Made by a program: the position numbers and the translations under genes. A stretch of 9,264 bases of DNA, taken from contig CALGYL010000146.1 of the NCBI GenBank assembly GCA_937934775.1, positions 1 to 9,264 on the forward strand, read 5' to 3'. The stretch's first letter is position 1; every line of letters begins with the position of its first letter. Under the pieces are notes generated by a model. The model had not been told where the DNA came from and searched no databases. It saw nothing but the letters and a program-made list of their open reading frames with translations. Shown one piece after another: positions 1 through 6,044 of the stretch. The DNA is from an uncultured Clostridia bacterium. GTDB taxonomy: Bacteria > Bacillota > Clostridia > Christensenellales > Aristaeellaceae.

Positions 1-440
1 CAGATGATTTGCGCGTTTACGCGCTCGGGTTCCAGGAAATAGCGCGGATCGTCCAGATGGCCGATGACTTCGTTCTCCGTGGTGAGGCCGCAGGTGGGCT
101 GCGCGTCGATGTCGGTGTAGTGGCCGACAGGGATGTGTATTTCGTGGCAGTTGCGCAGGTTCATCTGGCGCGGCGGCATTTCCACGCGGTATTCGGTGCC
201 TAGAAGCGTGCACATTTTTTGGATGGAGCCGTTGCGGTTGACCATGCGCGTTACAATAATGCCGGCGTCCTCCAGCTTGCGGACGTGTTTGAGCATGATG
301 GGGCTTGAAATGCCCACCGCCTGCGCGAGCTCTTTGATGTTCATGTCGTGGTCGGCGAGCAGTCCGATCATTTTGATGCGGACGTCGCTTGCCAGCGCTT
401 CGAAGAATGGCAGGTTTTCCCGATGGACTCGCACAAGCAT
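1..440 (-). CDS. ArsR-type winged-helix transcriptional regulator (3' end cut by window edge)
   Basis: This gene starts at ATG 440-438 and runs off the left edge, so only about 146 residues are visible. GAGGAGG at 455-449, 8 nt upstream, fixes the start. The N-terminus (MLVRVHRENLPFFEALASDV, then RIKMIGLLAD) and the following IKELAQAVGISSPIMLKHV and LEDAGII segments (residues about 10-65) are a typical ArsR-like winged helix-turn-helix with its recognition helix and wing. After residue 85 the chain continues with HIPVGHYTDID and DDPRYFLEPERV, so it is longer than a minimal ArsR metal sensor and probably carries a C-terminal ligand or effector domain beyond the window. It is the last visible gene of the arabinofuranosidase/ABC transporter operon, so a role in controlling that operon is inferred from position. 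The inducer is unknown. There is no cysteine-rich metal site in the visible part. Confidence 0.85.
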   Translation of the reverse strand, partial: MLVRVHRENLPFFEALASDVRIKMIGLLADHDMNIKELAQAVGISSPIMLKHVRKLEDAGIIVTRMVNRNGSIQKMCTLLGTEYRVEMPPRQMNLRNCHEIHIPVGHYTDIDAQPTCGLTTENEVIGHLDDPRYFLEPERVNAQII

Positions 441-513
441 GCTGGTTTCCTCCTCTTATCCACAGCCTGCGCCTCGCATACCCTGCGGCCCGACAAGCCG
501 TATCGTTTAGTAC

Positions 514-540
514 GGGCGGCGCCATATTGCGACGCCGCCC
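514..540 (-). terminator. GC-rich stem-loop after the permease operon (possible attenuator/terminator)
   Basis: A perfect 8-bp stem (GGGCGGCG pairing with CGCCGCCC) with an 11-nt loop lies 23 nt after the stop of the second permease and before the regulator gene. No T-run follows on either strand, so it is not a canonical intrinsic terminator. It may be a partial terminator or an mRNA 3'-end stabiliser that lowers transcription into the regulator. Confidence 0.4.
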
Positions 541-563
541 ATAGGATGTAATGATTATTCGCT

Positions 564-1442
564 TTAGCCCTTCACACTTCCTGCCGTCATGCCCGCAATA
601 AAGTACTGCTGAAAGCAGAAAAACAGGATGATGATCGGAAGAATGGCGAAGACCGAACCCGCGATCAGCACATCATAGTTGTTGCCGTAAGGCGACAGAA
701 GCGTATTGAGGCCGATCGGCAGCGTGAAGTTGGTGTCGGTGCGCCAGACGATCAAGGGCCACAGGAAGCCGTTCCAGCTGTTCATGCCCACGAAAATGCC
801 CATCGCGGCGAAGGACGGCGCCATCAGGGGCAGCATGATGCGGCCGAAGATGCCGTATTCGCTGGAGCCGTCCACGCGGCCGGCGTCCAGAAGGTCTTTG
901 GGAATCCCTGAGAGGAACTGACGGAAGAAGAAGATCGGCAGCGGCATCGCCACGAACGGCAGCACGACACCCCACACCGTATCAATGATGCGCATGCCGA
1001 CGATCTCCTGATAGAGCGGCAGCATGATGATCTCCATCGGCACCATCATGATGATCAGGACGCAGGTGAAGAACAGGTTTTTCATCTTGAAATCGTACAT
1101 CGCGAACCCGTAACCCACGCAGGCGCTGATAAAGAGCGTCATGACCGATTGCAGGATGGTGATCCATACGCTGTTTTTAAACCAGATCATGTAATTGGTT
1201 TCGCCGGAGAACAGGAACTTGTAGTTGTCAAACGACATGACGGCCAGGTCCCAACGAATGTTGAGGCCATAGCGCAGCAGCTCCTTGCCGGGCTTGAAGG
1301 ACGCTAGCGTGATCGCGTAGAACGGGAACAGAGTGACAATGGCCATCACCGTGAACAGGACGAGCAGAAGCGCCGTCGTCCACGTAAAGCGAAAGGGCTC
1401 TTTCGCGGTCGTCTGTGTTTTTTGATGCACCACTCCGCTCAA
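564..1442 (-). CDS. Carbohydrate ABC transporter permease, MalG/AraQ family
   Basis: This is an integral membrane subunit of a CUT1-type sugar importer, 292 residues as drawn, normal for the family. The first membrane segment is at about residues 23-45, followed by an external stretch and five further hydrophobic segments. The cytoplasmic EAA loop that docks on the ATPase is visible at about residues 184-206 (DAGRVDGSSEYGIFGRIMLP). The C-terminus QQYFIAGMTAGSVKG is characteristic of MalG-type permeases. The TTG at 1442 overlaps the upstream permease stop (TTGA), but AAGGAGG at 1450-1444 is only 1 nt from that TTG. GTG at 1433-1431, 10 nt from the same Shine-Dalgarno, is therefore the likelier start and would remove three residues. 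Either way, translation is coupled to the upstream permease. Arabino-oligosaccharide as substrate is inferred from the abfA neighbour. Confidence 0.93.
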   Translation of the reverse strand: MSGVVHQKTQTTAKEPFRFTWTTALLLVLFTVMAIVTLFPFYAITLASFKPGKELLRYGLNIRWDLAVMSFDNYKFLFSGETNYMIWFKNSVWITILQSVMTLFISACVGYGFAMYDFKMKNLFFTCVLIIMMVPMEIIMLPLYQEIVGMRIIDTVWGVVLPFVAMPLPIFFFRQFLSGIPKDLLDAGRVDGSSEYGIFGRIMLPLMAPSFAAMGIFVGMNSWNGFLWPLIVWRTDTNFTLPIGLNTLLSPYGNNYDVLIAGSVFAILPIIILFFCFQQYFIAGMTAGSVKG

Positions 1443-2341
1443 TCCTCCTTTTTAAACAGCCCAAAGAACCTGAGCTGGATTAAGTTAATGATCATCACAA
1501 GAATCAGAAGGGATAAGCCGACCGCGGAACCGAACCCGAGGTTGTTCTGCTCCCAGCCCTGGCGGTACAGGTAGCCGACGATCGTGAGGCCGATGCCGCC
1601 CGGGGACCGGTTGCCCGCAAACAGCATGTAGGATTCGGTGAACATGGCGAACCCGCCATAGATCGAGATCGTCAGCACGTAGATGGTGGTGGGTTTGAGC
1701 ATCGGCATGGTGATGTGCCGGAATTTCTGCATCGGCGATGCGCCGTCCATGGCGGCGGACTCGTACAATTCGGTTGGGATGGACTGAAGTCCGGACAGGA
1801 AGTACAGGATGTTGACGCCCGTCCAGCGCCAGGTCGCCAGCACGACCATCGCCATATAGGCGGTGCCCTGAATGCGCAGCCACTTGACCGGCGCGTGCCC
1901 GAAGATTCCCACGATCGTGTTCATCAGCGCGCCCGGGATCTCGCCAAAGATCAGCCGGAAGATGGTGCCGGCCACGACCACGCTCGTCAGCGCGGGGATG
2001 AAGAACACGGAGCGGAACAGGTTTCTGCCCAGCATGATCTTGCTGTTCAGAAAGACTGCGAGGATCATCGGAATCGGGATCAGCACGAGCAGCGTCAGGA
2101 TGGTATAGACCAGGCTGTTTTTTACAGCCTGGTAGAAGTCGGCGTTCAGGAGCTTGTTGAAGTTGTCCAGCCCGATGAACTGCACCTGGCCTGGCAGTAC
2201 GCTCTGGAAGCTCATGATGACGGTCGAGATCAACGGGTAAATAAAAAAGATCACGAACACCAGCATGAACGGCAGCGTGAACACATACGGCGCAACCGAT
2301 TGCGAGTAGAAGAGCGAACGGAACCCTTTTCGGTTCTTCAT
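1439..2341 (-). CDS. Carbohydrate ABC transporter permease, MalF/AraP (LacF/UgpA) family
   Basis: This is the first permease subunit of the sugar importer, 300 residues. A short basic N-terminus is followed by a hydrophobic segment at about residues 17-40 (APYVFTLPFMLVFVIFFIYP). More membrane segments lie at about 75-97, 108-130, 160-182, 215-240 and 270-292. The EAA loop is at about residues 191-213 (YESAAMDGASPMQKFRHITM), with the conserved glycine at 200. The ATG start is preceded by GGGGTGAT, 6 nt away, a moderate ribosome binding site. Its stop overlaps the next permease gene, so the two should be made in equal amounts. It should form a heterodimer with that protein in the cytoplasmic membrane and receive sugar from the binding protein encoded just upstream. 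The substrate is inferred only from context. Confidence 0.93.
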   Translation of the reverse strand: MKNRKGFRSLFYSQSVAPYVFTLPFMLVFVIFFIYPLISTVIMSFQSVLPGQVQFIGLDNFNKLLNADFYQAVKNSLVYTILTLLVLIPIPMILAVFLNSKIMLGRNLFRSVFFIPALTSVVVAGTIFRLIFGEIPGALMNTIVGIFGHAPVKWLRIQGTAYMAMVVLATWRWTGVNILYFLSGLQSIPTELYESAAMDGASPMQKFRHITMPMLKPTTIYVLTISIYGGFAMFTESYMLFAGNRSPGGIGLTIVGYLYRQGWEQNNLGFGSAVGLSLLILVMIINLIQLRFFGLFKKED

Positions 2342-2401
2342 TGCGGCATCACCCCACGGTCAGAATGCAAGCCTTTGTCCGGGCCTGATAGATTCCGGTC
2401 A

Positions 2402-2440
2402 GGCGCGGCAGGCGTGAGGGTACCCCCATGCCGCCGCGCC
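2402..2440 (-). promoter_or_regulatory. Extended stem-loop between binding-protein and permease genes (distal)
   Basis: GGCGCGGC (2402-2409) pairs with GCCGCGCC (2433-2440). The stem continues with GGCGTG against CATGCC (one G-T pair) and ends in GG/CC around a GTAC loop, interrupted by one bulged A and one A/C mismatch. This gives about 16 pairs in 39 nt. There is no T-run afterwards. It lies about 60 nt before the permease start, so it could impede polymerase or protect the upstream mRNA from 3' decay. Confidence 0.55.
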
Positions 2441-2472
2441 CCTGTGGCACTGTATACGGTTCACCATGCGTT

Positions 2473-2500
2473 TGGCCGACCGGCCTAGACCGGTCGGCCA
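2473..2500 (-). promoter_or_regulatory. Perfect 11-bp stem-loop just after the binding-protein gene
   Basis: TGGCCGACCGG (2473-2483) and CCGGTCGGCCA (2490-2500) form a perfect 11-bp stem with a 6-nt loop. It sits 15 nt downstream of the binding-protein stop codon at 2516. No T-tract follows, so full termination is unlikely. In many sugar ABC operons a stem-loop in this place stabilises the binding-protein message or causes partial termination, giving binding protein in excess over permeases. Confidence 0.6.
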
Positions 2501-2515
2501 GACACGAGGAGCTGC

Positions 2516-3790
2516 TTAGCCGACGACAACCTTGGCGTTCTCTTCGGGCAGCATGGTCTTCAGATCCGCCAGGTCTTCATAAGCACGGTAGAGAACCGAG
2601 TTCTTCAGCGCGTCCATGGTGGCCGGCAGGTATTCGGAGACGCGGATGGCCGGGATTTCGTCCTTGATCTCAGTCAGCACGTCGAAGGGGTTGTTGAGGA
2701 AGAAATCGGTGAACTTGTTCGGCGTGTCGCGCACTTCGGGCAGCGACCACACTTCGGTGCGGATCGGATCAAAGCCCATCATCTTCCAGATCTGGATGCC
2801 GCCTTCTTTGGACAGCTTCGCAAACGCCAGGAAGTCCATGGTCAGTTCGGGATCCTTGGCCTGGTTGGTGACGCAGGTGCCGGTGCCGCCGAGGCCGACG
2901 GAACGGGGCTGGCCCTCTTCCCACACGGGCAGCGGAGCGATGACCATCTGGCCCTTGAGGTCAGGCATGTAATCCGTGAAGCGGCCCATGTACCACATCG
3001 GCATGATGACCGAGCCGAAAGAGCCGGCATTCATCAGGCCGTAATACTCCTCGGAGTGGTGGCCGGAGCCGGGCGCGATGGCCAGGACGCCTTCCTTGAG
3101 CAGTTCCTGGTTGAAGGCAAGGGCCTTCTCCATCTCGGGGGACGCGATGTTGGGTTTGCCGTCCTTGTCCAGAAGGTCGCCGCCCTGGGAGGCAAGCAGC
3201 GGCCACAGGTGCCACGGGTCGCCAGTTTCCACGGTGCCAAAGGGCTTGCCGGTGGCTGCCAGGAACTTCTTGCCCGCTTCATGGTACTGATCCCAGGTCT
3301 TGATCTGGGTGTAGTCGATGCCGGCTTCCTTCAGCAGCTTGTCATTGTAGTAGATGACGGCCGCGCCGATGTGGAAGCAGATGCCGTAGAAGTTGCCGTC
3401 CTTGGCGTAGATGTCCACGCGGGAGCGGACGATGTTGTTCAGCTCCGGTTCCACGACGCGGTTGATCGGTACCAGCTGCGGCGTGCCCTTGAGGTAGTTG
3501 GCGAACTTGCCGATCTCGATGTCCACCAGGTCGGGCGCGCCGACGCCGGACTGCAGCGCGATGGTCAGCTTGTTGTGCATGTCGTCATAGGGCAGCGCGG
3601 AGGCATCGAGTTCAATCTGCCGGTCGGGGTACTTCTCGTTCCACTCTTTCGCCATCTCCTGGTAGAAAGAGACATGCAGTTCCTGGAACGTCCAGAAGGT
3701 AATCTTGGTGGGTTCTGCCGCGGATGCGGTGACTGTCGCGAACGACACCAGCATCATGGCTGTGAGCAGGATCGATAGAAATCTCTTCAT
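2516..3790 (-). CDS. Extracellular sugar-binding protein of an ABC transporter (family 1, AraN-like)
   Basis: This is a solute-binding protein of 424 residues, usual for family 1 (MalE/AraN-type). The N-terminus MKRFLSILLTAMMLVSFATV followed by TASA-AEP is a classic type I signal peptide, with cleavage probably after residue 24. There is no lipobox cysteine, which is unusual for a monoderm binding protein. The mature protein opens with KITFWTFQELHVSFYQEM and EWNEKYPD. It has the family hallmark APDLVDIEIGKFANY around residues 85-100 and YYNDKLLKEAGID near residue 150. ATG 3790 is supported by GAGGGAG, about 6 nt upstream. It follows abfA after only 58 nt with no terminator, so the two are co-transcribed, and it precedes the two permeases. 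It captures the oligosaccharide outside the membrane. Specificity for arabino-oligosaccharides is inferred from the GH51 neighbour. Confidence 0.92.
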   Translation of the reverse strand: MKRFLSILLTAMMLVSFATVTASAAEPTKITFWTFQELHVSFYQEMAKEWNEKYPDRQIELDASALPYDDMHNKLTIALQSGVGAPDLVDIEIGKFANYLKGTPQLVPINRVVEPELNNIVRSRVDIYAKDGNFYGICFHIGAAVIYYNDKLLKEAGIDYTQIKTWDQYHEAGKKFLAATGKPFGTVETGDPWHLWPLLASQGGDLLDKDGKPNIASPEMEKALAFNQELLKEGVLAIAPGSGHHSEEYYGLMNAGSFGSVIMPMWYMGRFTDYMPDLKGQMVIAPLPVWEEGQPRSVGLGGTGTCVTNQAKDPELTMDFLAFAKLSKEGGIQIWKMMGFDPIRTEVWSLPEVRDTPNKFTDFFLNNPFDVLTEIKDEIPAIRVSEYLPATMDALKNSVLYRAYEDLADLKTMLPEENAKVVVG

Positions 3791-3848
3791 GTAGACTCCC
3801 TCGCCTTTCTTTTTGATTGGATTCTACGCCAACGCGCTTGACGCGCGC

Positions 3849-5357
3849 TTACGCCTTTTTGAAGCGCACCACGTTCCAGGACGCCGGGTGCAGGTTCAGC
3901 TGGTTTCCGTCCTGAATGGAGCCGGTCCGGGTCGCGGGCCGCACGGTCCCGGGCAGCTTCACGGTATTGACCGCGCGCAGGTCGTCGTTTTCGAGCACGA
4001 TGTGCTCAAACGGCGCGTATCCTTCAAAGCCCTTCAGGTCGAGGTCGACCAGCATGTCCTCCTTGAGATCGCGGTTGACCGCGAACAGCGTGATCTCCTC
4101 TTTTTCCTCATTAAAGACCGCCACGGTTTCGAGATACGGCACGTCGGTGAATTCCTTCGTGTCGTGCTTCGGGCTCATCACCACCGGGAGGAGCGCCGTG
4201 CCGCGGCCGTAGAGCGACGCGTGGAGGAACGGGTAGAAGATCGTTTGCCGGCAGGCGCCGCCGCCGGGCTCGGTCATAATCGGCGCAATGACGTTGATCA
4301 ATTGCGCCAGGCACGCCATTTTGAGCCGGTCGGCATGCTTCAGGAAGGTAATGAGCACGCAGCCGGCGGCCAGCGCGTCCTCAAAGGTGTACACATCCTC
4401 CAGAAGATGCGGCGCTTTCTGCCAAGGCCGGTTCTTCATTTCGTCATCGTCTCTGATATTGGAGTGGTACCACACGTTCCACTCGTCAAAGCTGAGCATC
4501 AGGTCCTTTTTACCGTGATTTTTTGCCTTGACATAGTCGCAGGCGGCAATGACCGTCTTGATGAAGTGGTCGGTTTCCATCGAGCAGGCCAGAAAGTTTT
4601 CGGTGTCGCCGTCGTCGTTGCGGAAATACTGGTGCAGCGAGACGAAATCCACCGCGTCGTACGTATGGGAAAGCGTCTCCGCCTCCCACACGGGGAAGGT
4701 GGGCATCTTCGTGTTGGAGGAGCCGCAGCTGACCAGTTGAATGGACGGGTCCACCACCTTCATGGCGCGGGCGGTTTCGACCGCCAGACGGCCGTATTCC
4801 TCCGGCGTCTTGTGGCCGGTCTGCCAGGGGCCGTCCATTTCATTGCCCAGGCACCAGACCTTTACGTTGTGGGGGTCCTTCGCGCCGTGCCGGATGCGCA
4901 GGTCGCTCAGGGCGCTCCCGCCCGGATGGTTGCAGTATTCTAGAAGATCCAGCGCCGCCTCGGTGCCCCGGGTGCCCAGGTTTACGGCCATCATGATCTG
5001 GCTGCCCACCATTTTGCACCACTTTGCGAACTCGTTGACGCCGACGGAGTTGTCCTCCAGCGTCCGCCAGGCCAGGTCCAAGCGTTTGGGCCGATTTTCT
5101 ACCGGGCCTACGCCGTCTTCCCAGCGATAACCGGAAACAAAGTTGCCGCCCGGATAGCGGATGATGGGAATGTTCAGCTCTTTGACCAGCGCGGCCACAT
5201 CTTTGCGGAAGCCGTTTTCATCGGCGTCGGGATGACCGGGTTCATAAAGGCCGTCGTAGACGCAACGGCCAAGGTGTTCCACAAAGGAGCCGTACATGCG
5301 GTCATCCACTTCCCCAATGCGGAAGGCCCGTTCAAGGGTAATGCGTGCTTTCGCCAT
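3849..5357 (-). CDS. abfA: Intracellular alpha-L-arabinofuranosidase, GH51
   Basis: The enzyme hydrolyses terminal alpha-L-arabinofuranosyl residues from arabinan, arabinoxylan or arabino-oligosaccharides with retention of configuration. At 502 residues it matches the length of the well-studied Geobacillus GH51 enzyme. Motifs visible in order are MYGSFVEHLGRCVYDGLYEP at the start of the barrel, PIIRYPGGNFVSGYRWEDGVG near residues 64-84, GNEMDGPWQ with the acid/base Glu173, and SFDEWNVWY with the nucleophile Glu292. A beta-sandwich C-terminal domain follows, ending in NLHPASWNVVRFKKA. There is no signal peptide, so it acts in the cytoplasm on imported oligosaccharides. ATG 5357 is preceded by a G-rich GGGGG element 7 nt upstream. 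It is the first gene of the operon and is directly preceded by a strong promoter and operator-like palindromes. The catalytic residues appear intact. Confidence 0.96.
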   Translation of the reverse strand: MAKARITLERAFRIGEVDDRMYGSFVEHLGRCVYDGLYEPGHPDADENGFRKDVAALVKELNIPIIRYPGGNFVSGYRWEDGVGPVENRPKRLDLAWRTLEDNSVGVNEFAKWCKMVGSQIMMAVNLGTRGTEAALDLLEYCNHPGGSALSDLRIRHGAKDPHNVKVWCLGNEMDGPWQTGHKTPEEYGRLAVETARAMKVVDPSIQLVSCGSSNTKMPTFPVWEAETLSHTYDAVDFVSLHQYFRNDDGDTENFLACSMETDHFIKTVIAACDYVKAKNHGKKDLMLSFDEWNVWYHSNIRDDDEMKNRPWQKAPHLLEDVYTFEDALAAGCVLITFLKHADRLKMACLAQLINVIAPIMTEPGGGACRQTIFYPFLHASLYGRGTALLPVVMSPKHDTKEFTDVPYLETVAVFNEEKEEITLFAVNRDLKEDMLVDLDLKGFEGYAPFEHIVLENDDLRAVNTVKLPGTVRPATRTGSIQDGNQLNLHPASWNVVRFKKA

Positions 5358-5380
5358 TTTCGTTCCCCCACCCCAGCGTA

Positions 5381-5410
5381 GTCGATTAATCTATTTGTTG
5401 ATCGATTAAC
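5381..5410 (-). promoter_or_regulatory. Operator O1: LacI-type palindrome plus half-site downstream of the abfA start point
   Basis: On the minus strand GTTAATCGATCAAC (5410-5397) is a 14-bp CG-centred palindrome with one mismatched pair. A further half-site with the same CGATTAA core lies at 5383-5389, 20 bp from the core in O1. The palindrome falls at about +9 to +22 relative to the start point predicted from the promoter, a classic repressor position. No LacI-family gene is in the window, so the cognate regulator is unknown. Confidence 0.65.
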
Positions 5411-5424
5411 TTGTTAGCACATCG

Positions 5425-5453
5425 AGTATAACAAAATGACTTTTTGTTGTCAA
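5425..5453 (-). promoter_or_regulatory. Sigma-A-type promoter of the abfA operon
   Basis: On the minus strand, TTGACA (5453-5448) and TATACT (5430-5425) are separated by exactly 17 bp: a consensus -35 and a five-of-six -10. The surroundings are AT-rich, in contrast to the GC-rich genes. The transcript would start near 5418 and carry a leader of about 60 nt containing the operator and the abfA ribosome binding site. Confidence 0.85.
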
Positions 5454-5546
5454 TAGTGTCTTATACGTGGCGAAAAAATTATTCGTAATGATTATAATGT
5501 AAAAGATAATCAAATGAATGAAATGATGCGGTGGATTAACCGTTGT

Positions 5547-5560
5547 GTTAATCGGTTAAC
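5547..5560 (-). promoter_or_regulatory. Operator O2: upstream LacI-type palindrome
   Basis: GTTAATCGGTTAAC is CG-centred with a single mismatched pair, and the flanking T/A at 5546 and 5561 extends it to 16 bp. An additional half-site TTAACCG is at 5536-5542. It shares the GTTAATCG half with O1, 150 bp away centre to centre, and lies upstream of the promoter at about -130 to -142. The pair suggests repression by one tetrameric or cooperative repressor with DNA looping. This is inference. Confidence 0.6.
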
Positions 5561-5729
5561 ATTCGGGTTGTTCTATCCTTGGATTGATCGGCCAAAGTCC
5601 GCATTACGGGCATTCCAATCGCCGTAGCTTGCGTCAGGGCTATCTGAAAGAATATGCGACGCGCAGCATCGCTGTCTATCCTGCGGGCGCAATAGTATAA
5701 ATACATGGACAGCCAAAGAACTGAGAACA

Positions 5730-5765
5730 GCGGGCGTTCCCGCCAAATCCGGCAGGAATGCCCGC
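5730..5765. repeat. Palindromic intergenic repeat, copy 1
   Basis: A 15-bp stem (5730-5744 with 5751-5765) around the loop AAATCC has one G-T pair and one C/A mismatch. The segment 5732-5765 matches 5971-6004 in 30 of 34 positions, with the same loop. It lies in the gene-free interval between abfA and the DUF6033-like gene. It could be a REP-like extragenic palindrome or one end of a small mobile element. Confidence 0.65.
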
Positions 5766-5770
5766 ATAGA

Positions 5771-5801
5771 GCATCAAAAAATCCGCAGGATTTTTTGATG
5801 C
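5771..5801. repeat. Perfect 14-bp hairpin with A6/T6 arms
   Basis: GCATCAAAAAATCC (5771-5784) is perfectly complementary to 5788-5801 with a 3-nt loop GCA. It begins 5 nt after palindromic repeat copy 1. A competing small hairpin is possible between GATGC at 5797-5801 and GCATC at 5810-5814. It may act as a terminator for transcripts coming from the DUF6033-like gene, but no T-tail follows the stem on either strand. Confidence 0.6.
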
Positions 5802-5864
5802 GAAAGGAAGCATCTGCGTGCGACTGAGATTCTCCGGAGTTTCCGGGCGGCGCACTGACTTAAG

Positions 5865-5948
5865 GTACTGTTTCTACCACCAGTGTGCGCACTGATGGTA
5901 GAAACACGCTTCCGGCGCACAGGTCGCCGGAAGCGAATGAAGCAGTAC
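5865..5948. ncRNA. Candidate structured RNA: two abutting perfect hairpins in a closed junction
   Basis: The first hairpin (5869-5906) has an 11-bp perfect stem (TGTTTCTACCA with TGGTAGAAACA), a C/A mismatch, then CAGTG/CACTG around the loop TGCG. The second (5907-5935) starts with no gap and has a perfect 11-bp stem (CGCTTCCGGCG with CGCCGGAAGCG) around a 7-nt loop. GTACTG (5865-5870) and CAGTAC (5943-5948) are complementary and would close both into a three-way junction, with two bases shared between alternative pairings. The strand and any transcription are unknown. No known RNA family was recognised. A DNA-level palindromic element is an equal alternative. Confidence 0.4.
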
Positions 5949-5970
5949 GAGACTTTGTTGATCGTCTGGT

Positions 5971-6004
5971 AGGCGTTCCTGCCAAATCCGGCAGGAACAC
6001 CCGC
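5971..6004. repeat. Palindromic intergenic repeat, copy 2
   Basis: GTTCCTGCC (5975-5983) and GGCAGGAAC (5990-5998) form a perfect 9-bp stem around the loop AAATCC. The segment differs from copy 1 at four of 34 positions. Two of these changes turn a C/A mismatch and a G-T pair into Watson-Crick pairs, while one outer pair is lost. The copies are 239 bp apart and bracket the other hairpins of the interval. Confidence 0.65.
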
Positions 6005-6044
6005 TGCTGTGCTGCGCACGGGAAATCGCCGTTTGTCAAACGAA

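Noticed and set aside
1715..2488. Plus-strand open frame (257 codons) opposite the first permease
   Set aside because: It is antisense to a clear MalF-type permease, has low-complexity His/Gln/Arg-rich sequence and shows no family signature.
3056..3778. Plus-strand open frame (240 codons) opposite the binding-protein gene
   Set aside because: It is antisense to a recognised binding protein, with no ribosome binding site and no domain.
3813..4943. Long plus-strand open frame (376 codons) opposite abfA
   Set aside because: It is antisense to an unmistakable GH51 gene with both catalytic motifs. Its Arg/His/Val-rich composition is typical of the complement of GC-rich coding DNA.
5730..6004. 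CRISPR array or tRNA/attC-like element
   Set aside because: There are only two repeat copies, 239 bp apart, with no regular spacers. No tRNA cloverleaf or integrase gene is present.
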